Source: Desulfocapsa sp. (GTDB taxonomy: Bacteria > Desulfobacterota > Desulfobulbia > Desulfobulbales > Desulfocapsaceae). From it: a DNA stretch of 16,513 nt. Shown in pieces: positions 1 to 6,602 of the stretch. The position numbers were made by a program, and so were the translations under genes. The notes beneath the pieces were generated by a model, which made no database searches, had not been told where the DNA came from, and was given only the letters and a program-made list of their open reading frames with translations. Position 1 is the first letter of the stretch; every line of letters begins with the position of its first letter. Location of the stretch: positions 1 through 16,513 of the forward strand of contig DYDK01000005.1 of the NCBI GenBank assembly GCA_020717935.1, written 5' to 3'.

Positions 1-49
1 AAAAAGCAAGAGAATATTTTTTGATACAAAGAGAGAAAGGGCAAAGACA

Positions 50-98
50 CTGACTCTTAATCAGCAGGTTCCCGGTTCGAGTCCGGGACGACCCACCA
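50..98 (+). pseudogene. 3' remnant of tRNA-Lys(CTT), 5' half missing
   Basis: The segment has an anticodon arm (stem CTGA/TCAG at 50-53/61-64, seven-base loop CTCTTAA, anticodon CTT at 56-58), a perfect 5-bp T stem CCCGG/CCGGG around TTCGAGT (71-87), the acceptor 3' strand ACGACCC (88-94), discriminator A and an encoded CCA (96-98). A whole tRNA would start near position 23 with about GGGTCGT and a D arm with AGCTCA and GG. Neither is present in 1-49, which reads as AT-rich filler. This is therefore a tRNA 3' half, as left when an element integrates in a tRNA gene or when the gene is broken by recombination. The identity is secure from the anticodon loop; the reason for truncation is inference. 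Misassembly at the window edge is another possibility. Confidence 0.75.
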
Positions 99-148
99 AT
101 AACAAAAAAGGGATTAAGCGAAAATCGCTTAATCCCTTTTTTTGTTAT
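99..148 (+). terminator. Strong intrinsic terminator behind the tRNA remnant
   Basis: A near-perfect inverted repeat of about 20 bp (AACAAAAAAGGGATTAAGCG at 101-120 against 126-146) closes on the loop AAAAT, and the 3' arm ends in seven T. The A tract before the stem makes it potentially bidirectional. It starts 3 nt after the tRNA CCA end, as expected for the terminator of a tRNA transcript. Confidence 0.85.
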
Positions 149-219
149 GTTCTATGTGTGAGGTGGTCAAGTAAAAGTGGACAGTTTGTTAAGCAACTTT
201 TTTCAAAAGCCGACGCTTT

Positions 220-697
220 ACTGTGCATTTCGAGAAAAATCCGTGTCCGTTGTTCAGTGTTTTTTACCTTGTGCTTTTCCCCAAGTGGTTCTACCTCAAT
301 GAATATGATTGCGACTCCATTCGCACATATTCATCATCCACCAGAACAGGATGACCAGGGGGCTGCGAAAATTGGTTCTGCGCCTCCCGATCAACTGTGC
401 ACTTGATTCGTCCATGCACACAACCGGAAAATTCCGGTTATACGAACGCACATACACTTCAAGATCAAGACTACGAGTCGTTGTCCCCATAGCTTCTGCA
501 ACCTGTTCAACAAGTCACTTCTGACCATACTCTCCTACATCAAGTAGGAGCAATGCCCGAGCATCTAATACGGTCTGGACTGCCCTTTTTCCTTTCGTTG
601 AAATAACTTCCAAATCCTTCCGCTCTTCTTTTGTTGGTGTCACTCTGTATCTTGGTGCCATGTTGACCTCCTTGTCTATTAAAGACGATTGTAGCAA
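220..697 (-). pseudogene. Decayed IS630-family transposase
   Basis: Read from 659 leftwards, the frame starts MAPRYRVTPTKEERKDLE and continues with KGKRAVQTVLDARALLLLD, the N-terminal helix-turn-helix region of IS630-type transposases. It hits TGA (515-517) where family members usually have Trp, then continues in frame as LVEQVAEAMGTTTRSLDLE. The text then jumps to YNRNFPVVCMDESSAQLIG, the first catalytic-Asp block (VCMDE) of the DDE domain, so roughly 70 or more residues between the two blocks are missing. Frameshifts follow; IEVEPLGEKHKVK and TEQRTRI can be read in shifted frames down to about 240. The remaining DDE domain is absent. It is non-functional. The remnant abuts a truncated adenylate cyclase tail on the right, so the original insertion probably interrupted that gene. 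Confidence 0.75.
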
Positions 698-735
698 ACA
701 TTACACAAAATACGAAGAGTTAAGTATTACATTGT

Positions 736-942
736 ACCAGGGAGGAAGAAGAAAAATATCGCTATTGTGATCAGGGGCGAGAGGCCTTCTATCAGGGAAA
801 TTTTGCAGAGGCGACTTGTCTCTTTACCTCTATTGCCGATGTCGATCCTCACGCTGCTTATTATCTGCGTAAATGTAATGAGTTGACTCAACACGGCGTG
901 GGAGAGAATTGGCAAGGGGTCTGGTTGCTGACCAGCAAATAG
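736..942 (+). pseudogene. C-terminal remnant of a class III adenylate/guanylate cyclase
   Basis: An open frame beginning at the IS edge reads EEEEKYRYCDQGREAFYQG, then a TPR-like FAEATCLFTSIADVDP and AAYYLRKCNELTQHG, and ends GENWQGVWLLTSK before TAG (940-942). The closing pattern (Y..G.F.EA..LF, then YL..C..L, then E.W.GVW..T.K) is that of the tail of CHASE2/class III cyclases. The catalytic domain and everything upstream are missing; there is a stop at 721-723 and no start codon with a Shine-Dalgarno sequence. The assignment rests on a short region, so it is moderate. The broken gene would have made cAMP or cGMP. Confidence 0.5.
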
Positions 943-1128
943 CGTCTTCTTGGAGTCTCTTTTGATATACCTTTCTTGAGTCTCTTGCTATTATTATTTC
1001 ATCTGGATACAAGAGAGAGAGGAGTTTAAAAAAGGTACAGCAGAGCGGTCGTTTTTTTCAACAAGAGTCAGTCATTGTCCGCCCGCGTATGAGTGGCTGG
1101 CGGGGTGTGAGTAGGAGCATAGAAACAG

Positions 1129-1158
1129 TTGAAGAAATAGCCATAATCTGGCTATAAA
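1129..1158 (+). promoter_or_regulatory. Putative sigma-70 promoter of the selenoprotein peroxiredoxin
   Basis: TTGAAG (1129-1134) and TATAAA (1153-1158) are separated by 18 nt, which would start the transcript near 1165, about 22 nt before the AAGGAGG ribosome-binding site at 1176-1182. It is the best match in the 245 nt between the cyclase remnant and the gene. No operator palindrome was recognised. Confidence 0.35.
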
Positions 1159-1187
1159 AAGGTTTTTTTTACGAAAAGGAGGTCTGT

Positions 1188-1907
1188 ATGGCAGAAACGG
1201 CAGAGGTGGGATGTGCGCGTCCAACGGGTGGATTAGTCGGACAGCAGGAGACAACAGAACAACACACTACACAGCAAACAACTCAGGAGGTCAAAAAAAT
1301 GATTCAGGTAGGAAAACCAGCTCCGGACTTTGTCGCTCCGGCGTACCATAAAGGACAATTTACATCCGTAAAAATGTCAGACTATTTGGGAAAATGGGTG
1401 GTCTTGTGTTTTTATCCAGGCGACTTCACCTTCGTCTGAGCGACTGAAATTTCGGCGGTCGCCGAAAATAATGGCGCATTTCAGGAGCTTGGTGTTGAAC
1501 TTCTGTCGATGAGCGTGGACAGTGTCTTTGTCCACAAGATGTGGAATGACAATGAAATAACAAAAATGGTGGAAGGCGGGGTGCCCTTCCCCATGCTTTC
1601 CGATGGCGGTGGCAAGGTTGGCACAGCGTATGGCATATACAATGAAGATGCCGGCGTTGAAAATCGGGGCCGATTTATCATTGATCCTGATGGAGTGGTA
1701 CAGGCCTATGAAGTGCTCACACCTCCGGTTGGCAGGAATGTGTCCGAAACCATACGACAAATCCAGGCCTTCCAGCTTGTAAGAGAGAGTAAAGGGACTG
1801 AGGCCACTCCTTCCGGCTGGAAACCCGGAAAATTAACCCTGCATCCAGGGCCAGATCTGGTTGGTCAGGTGTGGAAAGTGTGGAAAACCAGTATGGAATC
1901 TGAGTAA
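1188..1907 (+). CDS. Selenocysteine-containing peroxiredoxin (AhpC/Prx1-like)
   Basis: A thioredoxin-fold peroxidase that reduces H2O2, organic peroxides or peroxynitrite in the cytoplasm. Two open stretches lie in one frame, split only by TGA at 1437-1439 (residue 84). The context GDFTFV-U-ATE aligns with the family active site FTFVCPTE, so TGA sits exactly at the peroxidatic cysteine; a SECIS hairpin follows. With Sec the product is 239 residues. Other landmarks are the N-terminal GKPAPDF block, YPGDFTF and the downstream VPFPMLSD and GRFIIDPDG blocks. The usual C-terminal resolving-Cys motif (EVCPAGW-like) reads EATPSGW, with Thr207 in place of Cys, so this looks like a one-Sec enzyme needing an external thiol. 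Residues 1-37 are a low-complexity Gln/Thr extension with Cys9 (VGCARPTG). The start at 1188 has AAGGAGG five nt upstream; an alternative ATG at 1299 has its own AGGAGG. The gene stands alone; export and assembly of Sec need selA/B/C/D elsewhere. Confidence 0.9.
1285..1301 (+). promoter_or_regulatory. Internal ribosome-binding site and alternative start of the peroxiredoxin
   Basis: AGGAGG (1285-1290) is followed after 8 nt by ATG (1299-1301), in frame with the gene. Initiation here gives [11 protein letters not shown], the conventional start of 2-Cys-type peroxiredoxins, and a 202-residue product. The first start at 1188 also has a strong site, so both forms could be made. Confidence 0.5.
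1437..1467 (+). promoter_or_regulatory. Bacterial SECIS element at the in-frame UGA
   Basis: The UGA (1437-1439) is followed by 17 nt and then the apical tetraloop GGUC (1457-1460), closed by a perfect 7-bp stem TTTCGGC/GCCGAAA (1450-1456/1461-1467). Bacterial SelB recognises a hairpin within the reading frame whose apical loop carries GG(U) about 16-20 nt from the UGA; from memory, the E. coli fdhF element also presents a GGUC loop at nearly the same distance. The coding sense is preserved through the stem ([10 protein letters not shown]). Confidence 0.85.
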
Positions 1908-2020
1908 GGCGAACGGAAGAACCGTAGAATATGACAAGTCAATGTTGAGCAAAACAGGCTCATATTATCAGTAGGTTAAAGGCTGTTTTTGAAACATTTA
2001 ATATTGCCGTTTGCCTAACT

Positions 2021-2135
2021 CTACTTTGTCACATTAGATTGTATCATCTTGTTTTTTCGTTATTTTTGCTGGAAATAGCAAAAATAACGAAAAAATCGCT
2101 AAATCAGCAGGTTACGATGTAATGTGACAAAGTAG
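2021..2135. mobile_element. MITE-like palindromic element, 115 bp, 4-bp target duplication
   Basis: Terminal inverted repeats CTACTTTGTCACATTA (2021-2036) and its exact complement (2120-2135) bound a core with a 19-bp perfect hairpin (2052-2070/2077-2095, loop GGAAAT). AACT lies directly outside both ends (2017-2020 and 2136-2139), which fits a 4-bp target-site duplication. It has no coding capacity, so any movement would need a transposase in trans; the parent IS family was not identified. It sits between the peroxiredoxin stop and the terminator at 2162-2192. Confidence 0.7.
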
Positions 2136-2161
2136 AACTAAGCTGTCACTTGATGTCCACG

Positions 2162-2192
2162 AAAAGGGCCTCTCGTCCGGGGGGCCTTTTTT
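2162..2192 (+). terminator. Intrinsic terminator, probably of the peroxiredoxin transcript
   Basis: AAAAGGGCCTC pairs with GGGGGGCCTTTT across the loop, with one mismatch, and is followed by a run of six T ending at 2192. It is the first clear terminator after the peroxiredoxin stop at 1907. If it belongs to that gene, the MITE lies inside the 3' untranslated region. The spacing would be unusually long (about 255 nt), as expected if the element was inserted between gene and terminator. Confidence 0.65.
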
Positions 2193-2254
2193 GATCAGAG
2201 AAAAAACTCTGTGTCTACTTTTGTAAGATCGTTCATTTGTCAGGAGGAAATACT

Positions 2255-2722
2255 ATGTTCTTGCGCTATTTGATGATGGTGATGCTCCTGATGTTGACCT
2301 GTTCTCCGGTGCTTCACGCCGCGTCGCAACCGAATGACCGTGAGGCGTTGGCTGGATTGAAGACGGCCAAGGTCATTTTTGATGTGCGGGTGGCCGATCT
2401 TGAGAAGTTGGTGTTTAATCTGAGACTATTCAACGAAACCATGGAGGGAATAGCCGCTCAGGGAGTCAAACCGGAGATGGTGATTACTTTCCGTGGCCCT
2501 ATAGTAAAACTTCTCACAGCCACCGCTCTCGACAGTGAAGCACGCGATCTGCTTCGTAATTTAAAAAAGAACGGTGTGCAGCTTGAAGCCTGTGCCGTGG
2601 CCATGCGTCTGCTCAAGGTTGACCCGGCAGAACTTGTTCCGGAGATCAAGTTGGTTGCCAATGTGTTCAACTCTCTGATTGGATATCAGAACAAGGGCTA
2701 TGCAATGATCGCTATTAATTGA
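2255..2722 (+). CDS. Exported DsrE/DsrF-like family protein
   Basis: 155 residues. The start at 2255 is preceded by CAGGAGG eight nt upstream. Residues 1-22 form a Sec signal peptide (MFLRYLMMVMLLML core, likely cleavage after VLHA), so the mature protein is periplasmic or secreted. The mature part shows the DsrE-type alternation: KVIFDVRVADLEKLVFNL, VKPEMVITFRGPIV, a helix rich in Leu/Arg and VQLEACAVAM with Cys113 at the position where DsrE/TusD-like proteins carry a conserved Cys, then KLVANVFNSLIGYQNKGYAMIAIN. The family includes sulfur-transfer proteins, but exported members are of unknown function. Fold assignment is fairly secure; a role in sulfur chemistry is only suggested by the Cys. 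The gene is monocistronic, convergent with kdsB 132 nt downstream. Confidence 0.75.
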   Translation: MFLRYLMMVMLLMLTCSPVLHAASQPNDREALAGLKTAKVIFDVRVADLEKLVFNLRLFNETMEGIAAQGVKPEMVITFRGPIVKLLTATALDSEARDLLRNLKKNGVQLEACAVAMRLLKVDPAELVPEIKLVANVFNSLIGYQNKGYAMIAIN

Positions 2723-2724
2723 GG

Positions 2725-2775
2725 TCGCGTCTTCTTTTGCTTCCTCCCTTGTTGTTTCCCAAGAAGAGAGACGCG
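2725..2775. terminator. Possible imperfect terminator hairpin between convergent genes
   Basis: GCGTCTTCTT (2727-2736) can pair with AAGAAGAGAGACGC (2761-2774) with a bulge. The hairpin lies between the dsrE-like stop and the kdsB stop. No proper T tract follows, so function is doubtful. Confidence 0.25.
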
Positions 2776-2854
2776 CGTTGTTTCAGCCAGAAAAATTCCT
2801 TTCCCCTACTGCCTGTTTTTCTGGCCTTCTGGCCCGTCGTTGGGTGCCCCCTGC

Positions 2855-3640
2855 TCACTCCCTGGCTTGCCTGGGTGTGGTCTTTTTTCTTTCATGCTGG
2901 TCTCTTAGAATCTGTTCAACCGCAGCAATATCCTCTGGGCGATCAACCCCATGGCTTTTATGGGGAGTAATGACAACCTGAATGGGAATATTGTTTTCCA
3001 GCAGTCGCAATTGTTCAAGAGCCTCCTGTTGTTCGAGAATACCTTTTTTCAGAGCCACAAAACGCTGCAAGGTCTTCATGCGGAAGGCGTAGATCCCAAT
3101 ATGGCCGTGATATTCTCCCTTATCCTGATGTCGGGAAAAAGGAATGGGACAACGGGAAAAATAGAGGGCTTGATGCTCTTCACCCATGACCACCTTGACC
3201 TGGTCTGGATTGAGCGCCTCGTTGGCACTGATACGACGGGCCAGGGTGGTGACCTGAACGGCTGAAGAGCAAAAAGGGGCGAGAAGGGCAGACAGCATTT
3301 CCGGCTCTAGGGCGGGTTCATCTCCCTGAATGTTGACGACTACGCCATGGTCAGGGATTGACAGCAATTGGGCTGCTTCCAATACCCGTTCGGTGCCGCA
3401 GGTATGATGGGCACTGGTCATCAAGGCCGGAATGGCAAGGGACTGGGCCACGGAAAAGATGCGTCGGTCATCGGTTGCGAGGACAACCTGCTGGAGATAC
3501 GGACACTGACAGGCCCGCTGATGGACGAGCTGAATCATGGGTTTGCCAAGGATAAGGGCCAGCGGCTTTCCTTCAAAACGGGAAGATGCATAACGGGCGG
3601 GGATAATCCCGTAGCAGGGTGGAAGGTCGTTCATAGTCAT
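2855..3640 (-). CDS. kdsB: 3-deoxy-manno-octulosonate cytidylyltransferase (CMP-Kdo synthetase)
   Basis: This enzyme activates Kdo with CTP to give CMP-Kdo and pyrophosphate in the cytoplasm, the committed step for the inner core of LPS. The 261-residue protein carries the nucleotidyltransferase fingerprint IPARYASSRFEGKPL (residues 13-27), ATDD (55-58), CGTER (81-85) and the Mg2+-binding NIQGDEP (103-109), followed by the RCPIPFSR and GIYAFR blocks. Length is slightly above the usual ~250, with a basic tail. ATG at 3640 and ATG at 3634 (MNDLPP) are both possible; neither has a good Shine-Dalgarno sequence. It lies 39 nt downstream of waaA in the same direction, so the Kdo donor and the Kdo transferase are made together. 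Confidence 0.93.
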   Translation of the reverse strand: MTMNDLPPCYGIIPARYASSRFEGKPLALILGKPMIQLVHQRACQCPYLQQVVLATDDRRIFSVAQSLAIPALMTSAHHTCGTERVLEAAQLLSIPDHGVVVNIQGDEPALEPEMLSALLAPFCSSAVQVTTLARRISANEALNPDQVKVVMGEEHQALYFSRCPIPFSRHQDKGEYHGHIGIYAFRMKTLQRFVALKKGILEQQEALEQLRLLENNIPIQVVITPHKSHGVDRPEDIAAVEQILRDQHERKKTTPRQARE

Positions 3641-3679
3641 TTTTTTCGGTGGTAATTAAAAGATCGTATCGTGTAGGCT

Positions 3680-5017
3680 TCAAGCAAGAAGCTCGTTTAT
3701 TATGGCACAAGTTTTCAGGGTGCCGCCCTGTCGAGTCTGTATATAAGCGACAAGTTTCTGCCGTGTCTGTTCGCGATCTGGCAGGGTGGCGCATTGCTGT
3801 ATCAGTGTATTTGCCGCTTCCTGCCAATTGTTTACCTGTACGACCAACTGCTGCTCAATGATTTCCGTACCTACCCACCAAAAATTGCGCCAGTGCGGAC
3901 CAATAACAGGCGTAATTCCACAGGCGAGTGGCTCTAAGAAATTCTGGCCGCCAACAGGGGCAAGTGAGCCACCCACAAACGCGGCACGGGCCAGTTGATA
4001 GGCCCAGAGCATCTCGCCCATAGTGTCCCAGAGGATAATGGAACCGCTCTGTATCGTTTCCGTTATCCGGGAACGAGAGTGCCAGGGTTGGCCGCGCATA
4101 TCAAGATTTTTTTTCCAGGATTCAATACGATGCATGTGCCGAGGAAAAAGGGCAATGGTTGTGTGCTGTCCACTCTGTTTTTCTGCCTTGGCAATGGAAG
4201 CAATCATCTTGCCAATATCTTCTTCCTCTTCCTGCCTGATGGAACCGAGAACAATCAGCCGAGGATTCGGTGGGAAGAGGTGCCGTAAGGGGTTGTCTCT
4301 TTCTTTCGGGTTGTAATTGGCGATACGGTCGAACTTGATGTTGGGCACGGTCTCGACGATTTCTTTGCCAAAGAGCGTGGCAAAGCGGGAGGCGTCGTCA
4401 TTGGAGATGGCAAGAATCCTGTGTGGCCGCAGATGTCGCCACAATGCAGGCCAGAAGAGATAGCGGGCCAGACTTTTGGCCGTCATCCGGCCATTGGCCA
4501 CCAGAACAGGTATGTGGAGTTTTTGGCAATTGTGCAGAAGCCCTGGCCAGAGCTCACTTTCCAGCAGCAGCATGAGTCGAGGACGAACGGCTGTCAGCGC
4601 CTTGTCCATCAGGTTCGGCAGATCAAAGGGGAGATAGGCGGTATGGATGGTGAGCTGCGTGTCGTGCTGTGCAGTCGTTGTTGTAAGCGTTTCAAGAATA
4701 TCCATCCCCTGACGGGTGCCGCTTGTGATAAGAATGCGAAGCGGTACCTTTGGTCGGAGCTTGTATATGATTTCCTGGGCAAGAAAAGCCTCTCCCACAG
4801 AAGCAGCCTGGATCCAGAGATCAGCCGCCGCCGGAGTAGTCCGCAAGGTTCGTTGCTCAAAACCCTCCTGCAGCCTGTGGTTGCGACGCAGAAACGGGAT
4901 GGCCACCCGCCATGCCAGCCCGTATGCCAGAAGGGCGAGCTTGATGGCAAAAGGTATCTTCGCAGAGGAGTATGGCTGGATGTGGAATGGCTGGGGGGGA
5001 ATTTTTTGTTTCTCCAA
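3680..5017 (-). CDS. waaA: 3-deoxy-D-manno-octulosonic acid transferase (Kdo transferase)
   Basis: A GT30 glycosyltransferase that adds one or more Kdo residues from CMP-Kdo to lipid IV-A on the cytoplasmic face of the inner membrane. The 445-residue protein has an N-terminal membrane anchor (about residues 20-43), the catalytic ASVGE block (Glu76), TSGTRQGMD (98-106), LESELWPGLL (152-161), VANGRMTAKS, LGSIRQEEEE and the C-terminal donor site FVGGSLAPVGGQNFLEP with CGITPVIGPHWRNF. The start is uncertain: the first codon here is TTG at 5015-5017, a stop lies a few codons upstream, and no ATG occurs before about residue 104, so a non-ATG start is required. It is part of a cls-waaA-kdsB leftward cluster with gaps of 55 and 39 nt. 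Also called kdtA. Confidence 0.93.
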   Translation of the reverse strand: MEKQKIPPQPFHIQPYSSAKIPFAIKLALLAYGLAWRVAIPFLRRNHRLQEGFEQRTLRTTPAAADLWIQAASVGEAFLAQEIIYKLRPKVPLRILITSGTRQGMDILETLTTTTAQHDTQLTIHTAYLPFDLPNLMDKALTAVRPRLMLLLESELWPGLLHNCQKLHIPVLVANGRMTAKSLARYLFWPALWRHLRPHRILAISNDDASRFATLFGKEIVETVPNIKFDRIANYNPKERDNPLRHLFPPNPRLIVLGSIRQEEEEDIGKMIASIAKAEKQSGQHTTIALFPRHMHRIESWKKNLDMRGQPWHSRSRITETIQSGSIILWDTMGEMLWAYQLARAAFVGGSLAPVGGQNFLEPLACGITPVIGPHWRNFWWVGTEIIEQQLVVQVNNWQEAANTLIQQCATLPDREQTRQKLVAYIQTRQGGTLKTCAIINELLA

Positions 5018-5072
5018 ATGCAGGGGGAATCAACACGATAATTTTCCGTTTTTTACCCAATTATGAATGATT

Positions 5073-6467
5073 TTACAACTGCGGTGCAAGTATTCGTAGC
5101 AGGTTTTCGGCCAGGCGGCGGGGCGCCTTTGCTGGTTTCATGGTGTGATGGGAGTTTTCCATGAGTGTTTCCATCCAGCCGTTGATTTCCGAGATGATAG
5201 ATGTTGAGTAGGCAAAACTGACCACTTCGTAGTTCAGGAGCAGGCTGCGATTATCGATATTGACCGAGCCGAGCATGGCGCTGGCATCATCAAAGAGGAT
5301 GGCCTTGGCGTGAAGCATCGTCCCTTTGTACAAGGAGACTTCCACGCCGGCCTCAATGAGTTCCCGCATGTAGCTGCTGCGCACCAGATCGGCGAGGAGA
5401 TGATTGGATTCGTAAGGGGTAATCAGCTTGACGGAAATGCCTTTGTGATGAGCAATGATCAGGGCCTGTTGCAATGAAATATCGGGAGCAAAGTAAGGAG
5501 TAACGATCCAGATGCGCTTCTGAGCGGTGTAGATGGCGCAGAGCAGGGCCTCAAAAAGGGCGTCACCCTCAATGTCAGGCCCGGATGGCACCACCTGGAT
5601 ATAGGCATCGCCATGGCCTGCCGGGAGCGTCTCAGTGTAAATGGGTGCGGAGTGGCCGACGGCATAGGCCCAGTCCGAATTAAAAATTTCGGTGTAATGA
5701 AAAACGGCTGGGCCTTCAATGCAAAACAGCAGGTCATGCCAACGAGTGGAATCGTCGGCAGGGCCAAGGTATTCGGCGGAGAGATTCATGCCGCCGGTCA
5801 GGACGACAGTTTGGTCAAAGAGATAAATTTTTCGATGATTGCGCAGGTTGATATAATTTCTGAACGGCATATGCGGGATCGGCATGAAAAAAGAGACGGT
5901 GGCTCCTGCCTGACGCAGATGTTTGAGAGGGTATTGGAAAAAATAGAGCGGCCAGGAGCCCAATGAATCAATAAGCACCTTGACCTCTATCCCCTCTTGG
6001 GCTTTTTGTGCCAGGGCCTCCATAAGCTGGACAGTCACCGCATCATCGTTGAGAACATAGGTGCAGATACAGATACTTTTTCGGGCCTGCTGAATCTGTT
6101 GGAGCAAGGCTTCGTAGGCCGCAGTTCCATTGGTATAGAGAGCAAACCGATTGCCCTGGGTACCGCCGGGAATACCATTGGCCCGCAGAACCGCATCAAT
6201 GGGGTTGGCCTGTTCAAGTGGAAGATCCGTCACCGGGTGGAGGTTAAACGGAGATTTTATCTTGGCGTTAGTACGCTTGCGAGAGCCAAGGATGAAATAA
6301 AGGGGCACAGCAACATGGGGCAAAAGGAGAATCGCCAGCAGCCAGGCAATCATGCTGGAGGGTGTGCGACGCTGATAGATCATGTGCAGCAGGGCACTGA
6401 GGATCAGTATTTCACCAGCAACAATAAAGAGAAAGGAGAATGAGGGGTGAAGCCAGTCGTTCAACAT
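5073..6467 (-). CDS. Cardiolipin synthase / phospholipase D-type phosphatidyltransferase
   Basis: The 464-residue protein begins with two membrane segments (about residues 10-30 and 38-61) linked by YQRRTPSSM, the usual N-terminus of ClsA-type enzymes. Two PLD motifs follow: HRKIYLFD (211-218, then GGMNLS) and HAKAILFD (386-393, then GSVNIDNRS). Both His, Lys and Asp sets are intact. Such enzymes condense phosphatidylglycerol, or PG with another lipid, into cardiolipin at the inner membrane. It precedes waaA by 55 nt, so membrane-lipid and LPS synthesis appear co-transcribed. No Shine-Dalgarno sequence precedes the ATG at 6467; a strong one lies 110 nt upstream before a short ORF in the same frame. 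Other PLD-family lipid enzymes cannot be excluded. Confidence 0.88.
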   Translation of the reverse strand: MLNDWLHPSFSFLFIVAGEILILSALLHMIYQRRTPSSMIAWLLAILLLPHVAVPLYFILGSRKRTNAKIKSPFNLHPVTDLPLEQANPIDAVLRANGIPGGTQGNRFALYTNGTAAYEALLQQIQQARKSICICTYVLNDDAVTVQLMEALAQKAQEGIEVKVLIDSLGSWPLYFFQYPLKHLRQAGATVSFFMPIPHMPFRNYINLRNHRKIYLFDQTVVLTGGMNLSAEYLGPADDSTRWHDLLFCIEGPAVFHYTEIFNSDWAYAVGHSAPIYTETLPAGHGDAYIQVVPSGPDIEGDALFEALLCAIYTAQKRIWIVTPYFAPDISLQQALIIAHHKGISVKLITPYESNHLLADLVRSSYMRELIEAGVEVSLYKGTMLHAKAILFDDASAMLGSVNIDNRSLLLNYEVVSFAYSTSIISEINGWMETLMENSHHTMKPAKAPRRLAENLLRILAPQL

Positions 6468-6500
6468 AGAAGAGTGAGTCTCAAAGGGAATAAGGGGGCA

Positions 6501-6569
6501 TCATACCTGTTTATCACCATTTTTCCGACTGGAATCTGAAAGCGTGCGAAAAACATCTGAAATAGCCAT
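6501..6569 (-). CDS. 22-residue ORF with strong RBS, in frame with cardiolipin synthase
   Basis: ATG at 6567-6569 is preceded by AAAAGGAGG (GGAGG at 6577-6581, spacing 7 nt), the best ribosome-binding site in this cluster. It encodes MAISDVFRTLSDSSRKNGDKQV and ends at TGA 6501-6503. The ORF is in the same frame as the downstream cls ATG (6467), with only that TGA and 11 sense codons between. It could be a leader peptide that couples translation to cls, or the original N-terminus of cls cut by a nonsense mutation. No SECIS-like hairpin follows the TGA, so Sec insertion is unlikely. Confidence 0.4.
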   Translation of the reverse strand: MAISDVFRTLSDSSRKNGDKQV

Positions 6570-6602
6570 AATGTTGCCTCCTTTTGGGTGTTGAGTGGTA
6601 AG

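Noticed and set aside
2719..2970. Plus-strand open frame of 83 codons after the DsrE-like gene
   Set aside because: Overlaps the 3' end of kdsB on the other strand and has no family or ribosome-binding site.
6501..6503. Second possible selenocysteine TGA upstream of cls
   Set aside because: The following 40 nt show no stem with a GG/GU apical loop, and no Cys is expected at the N-terminus of cardiolipin synthases.
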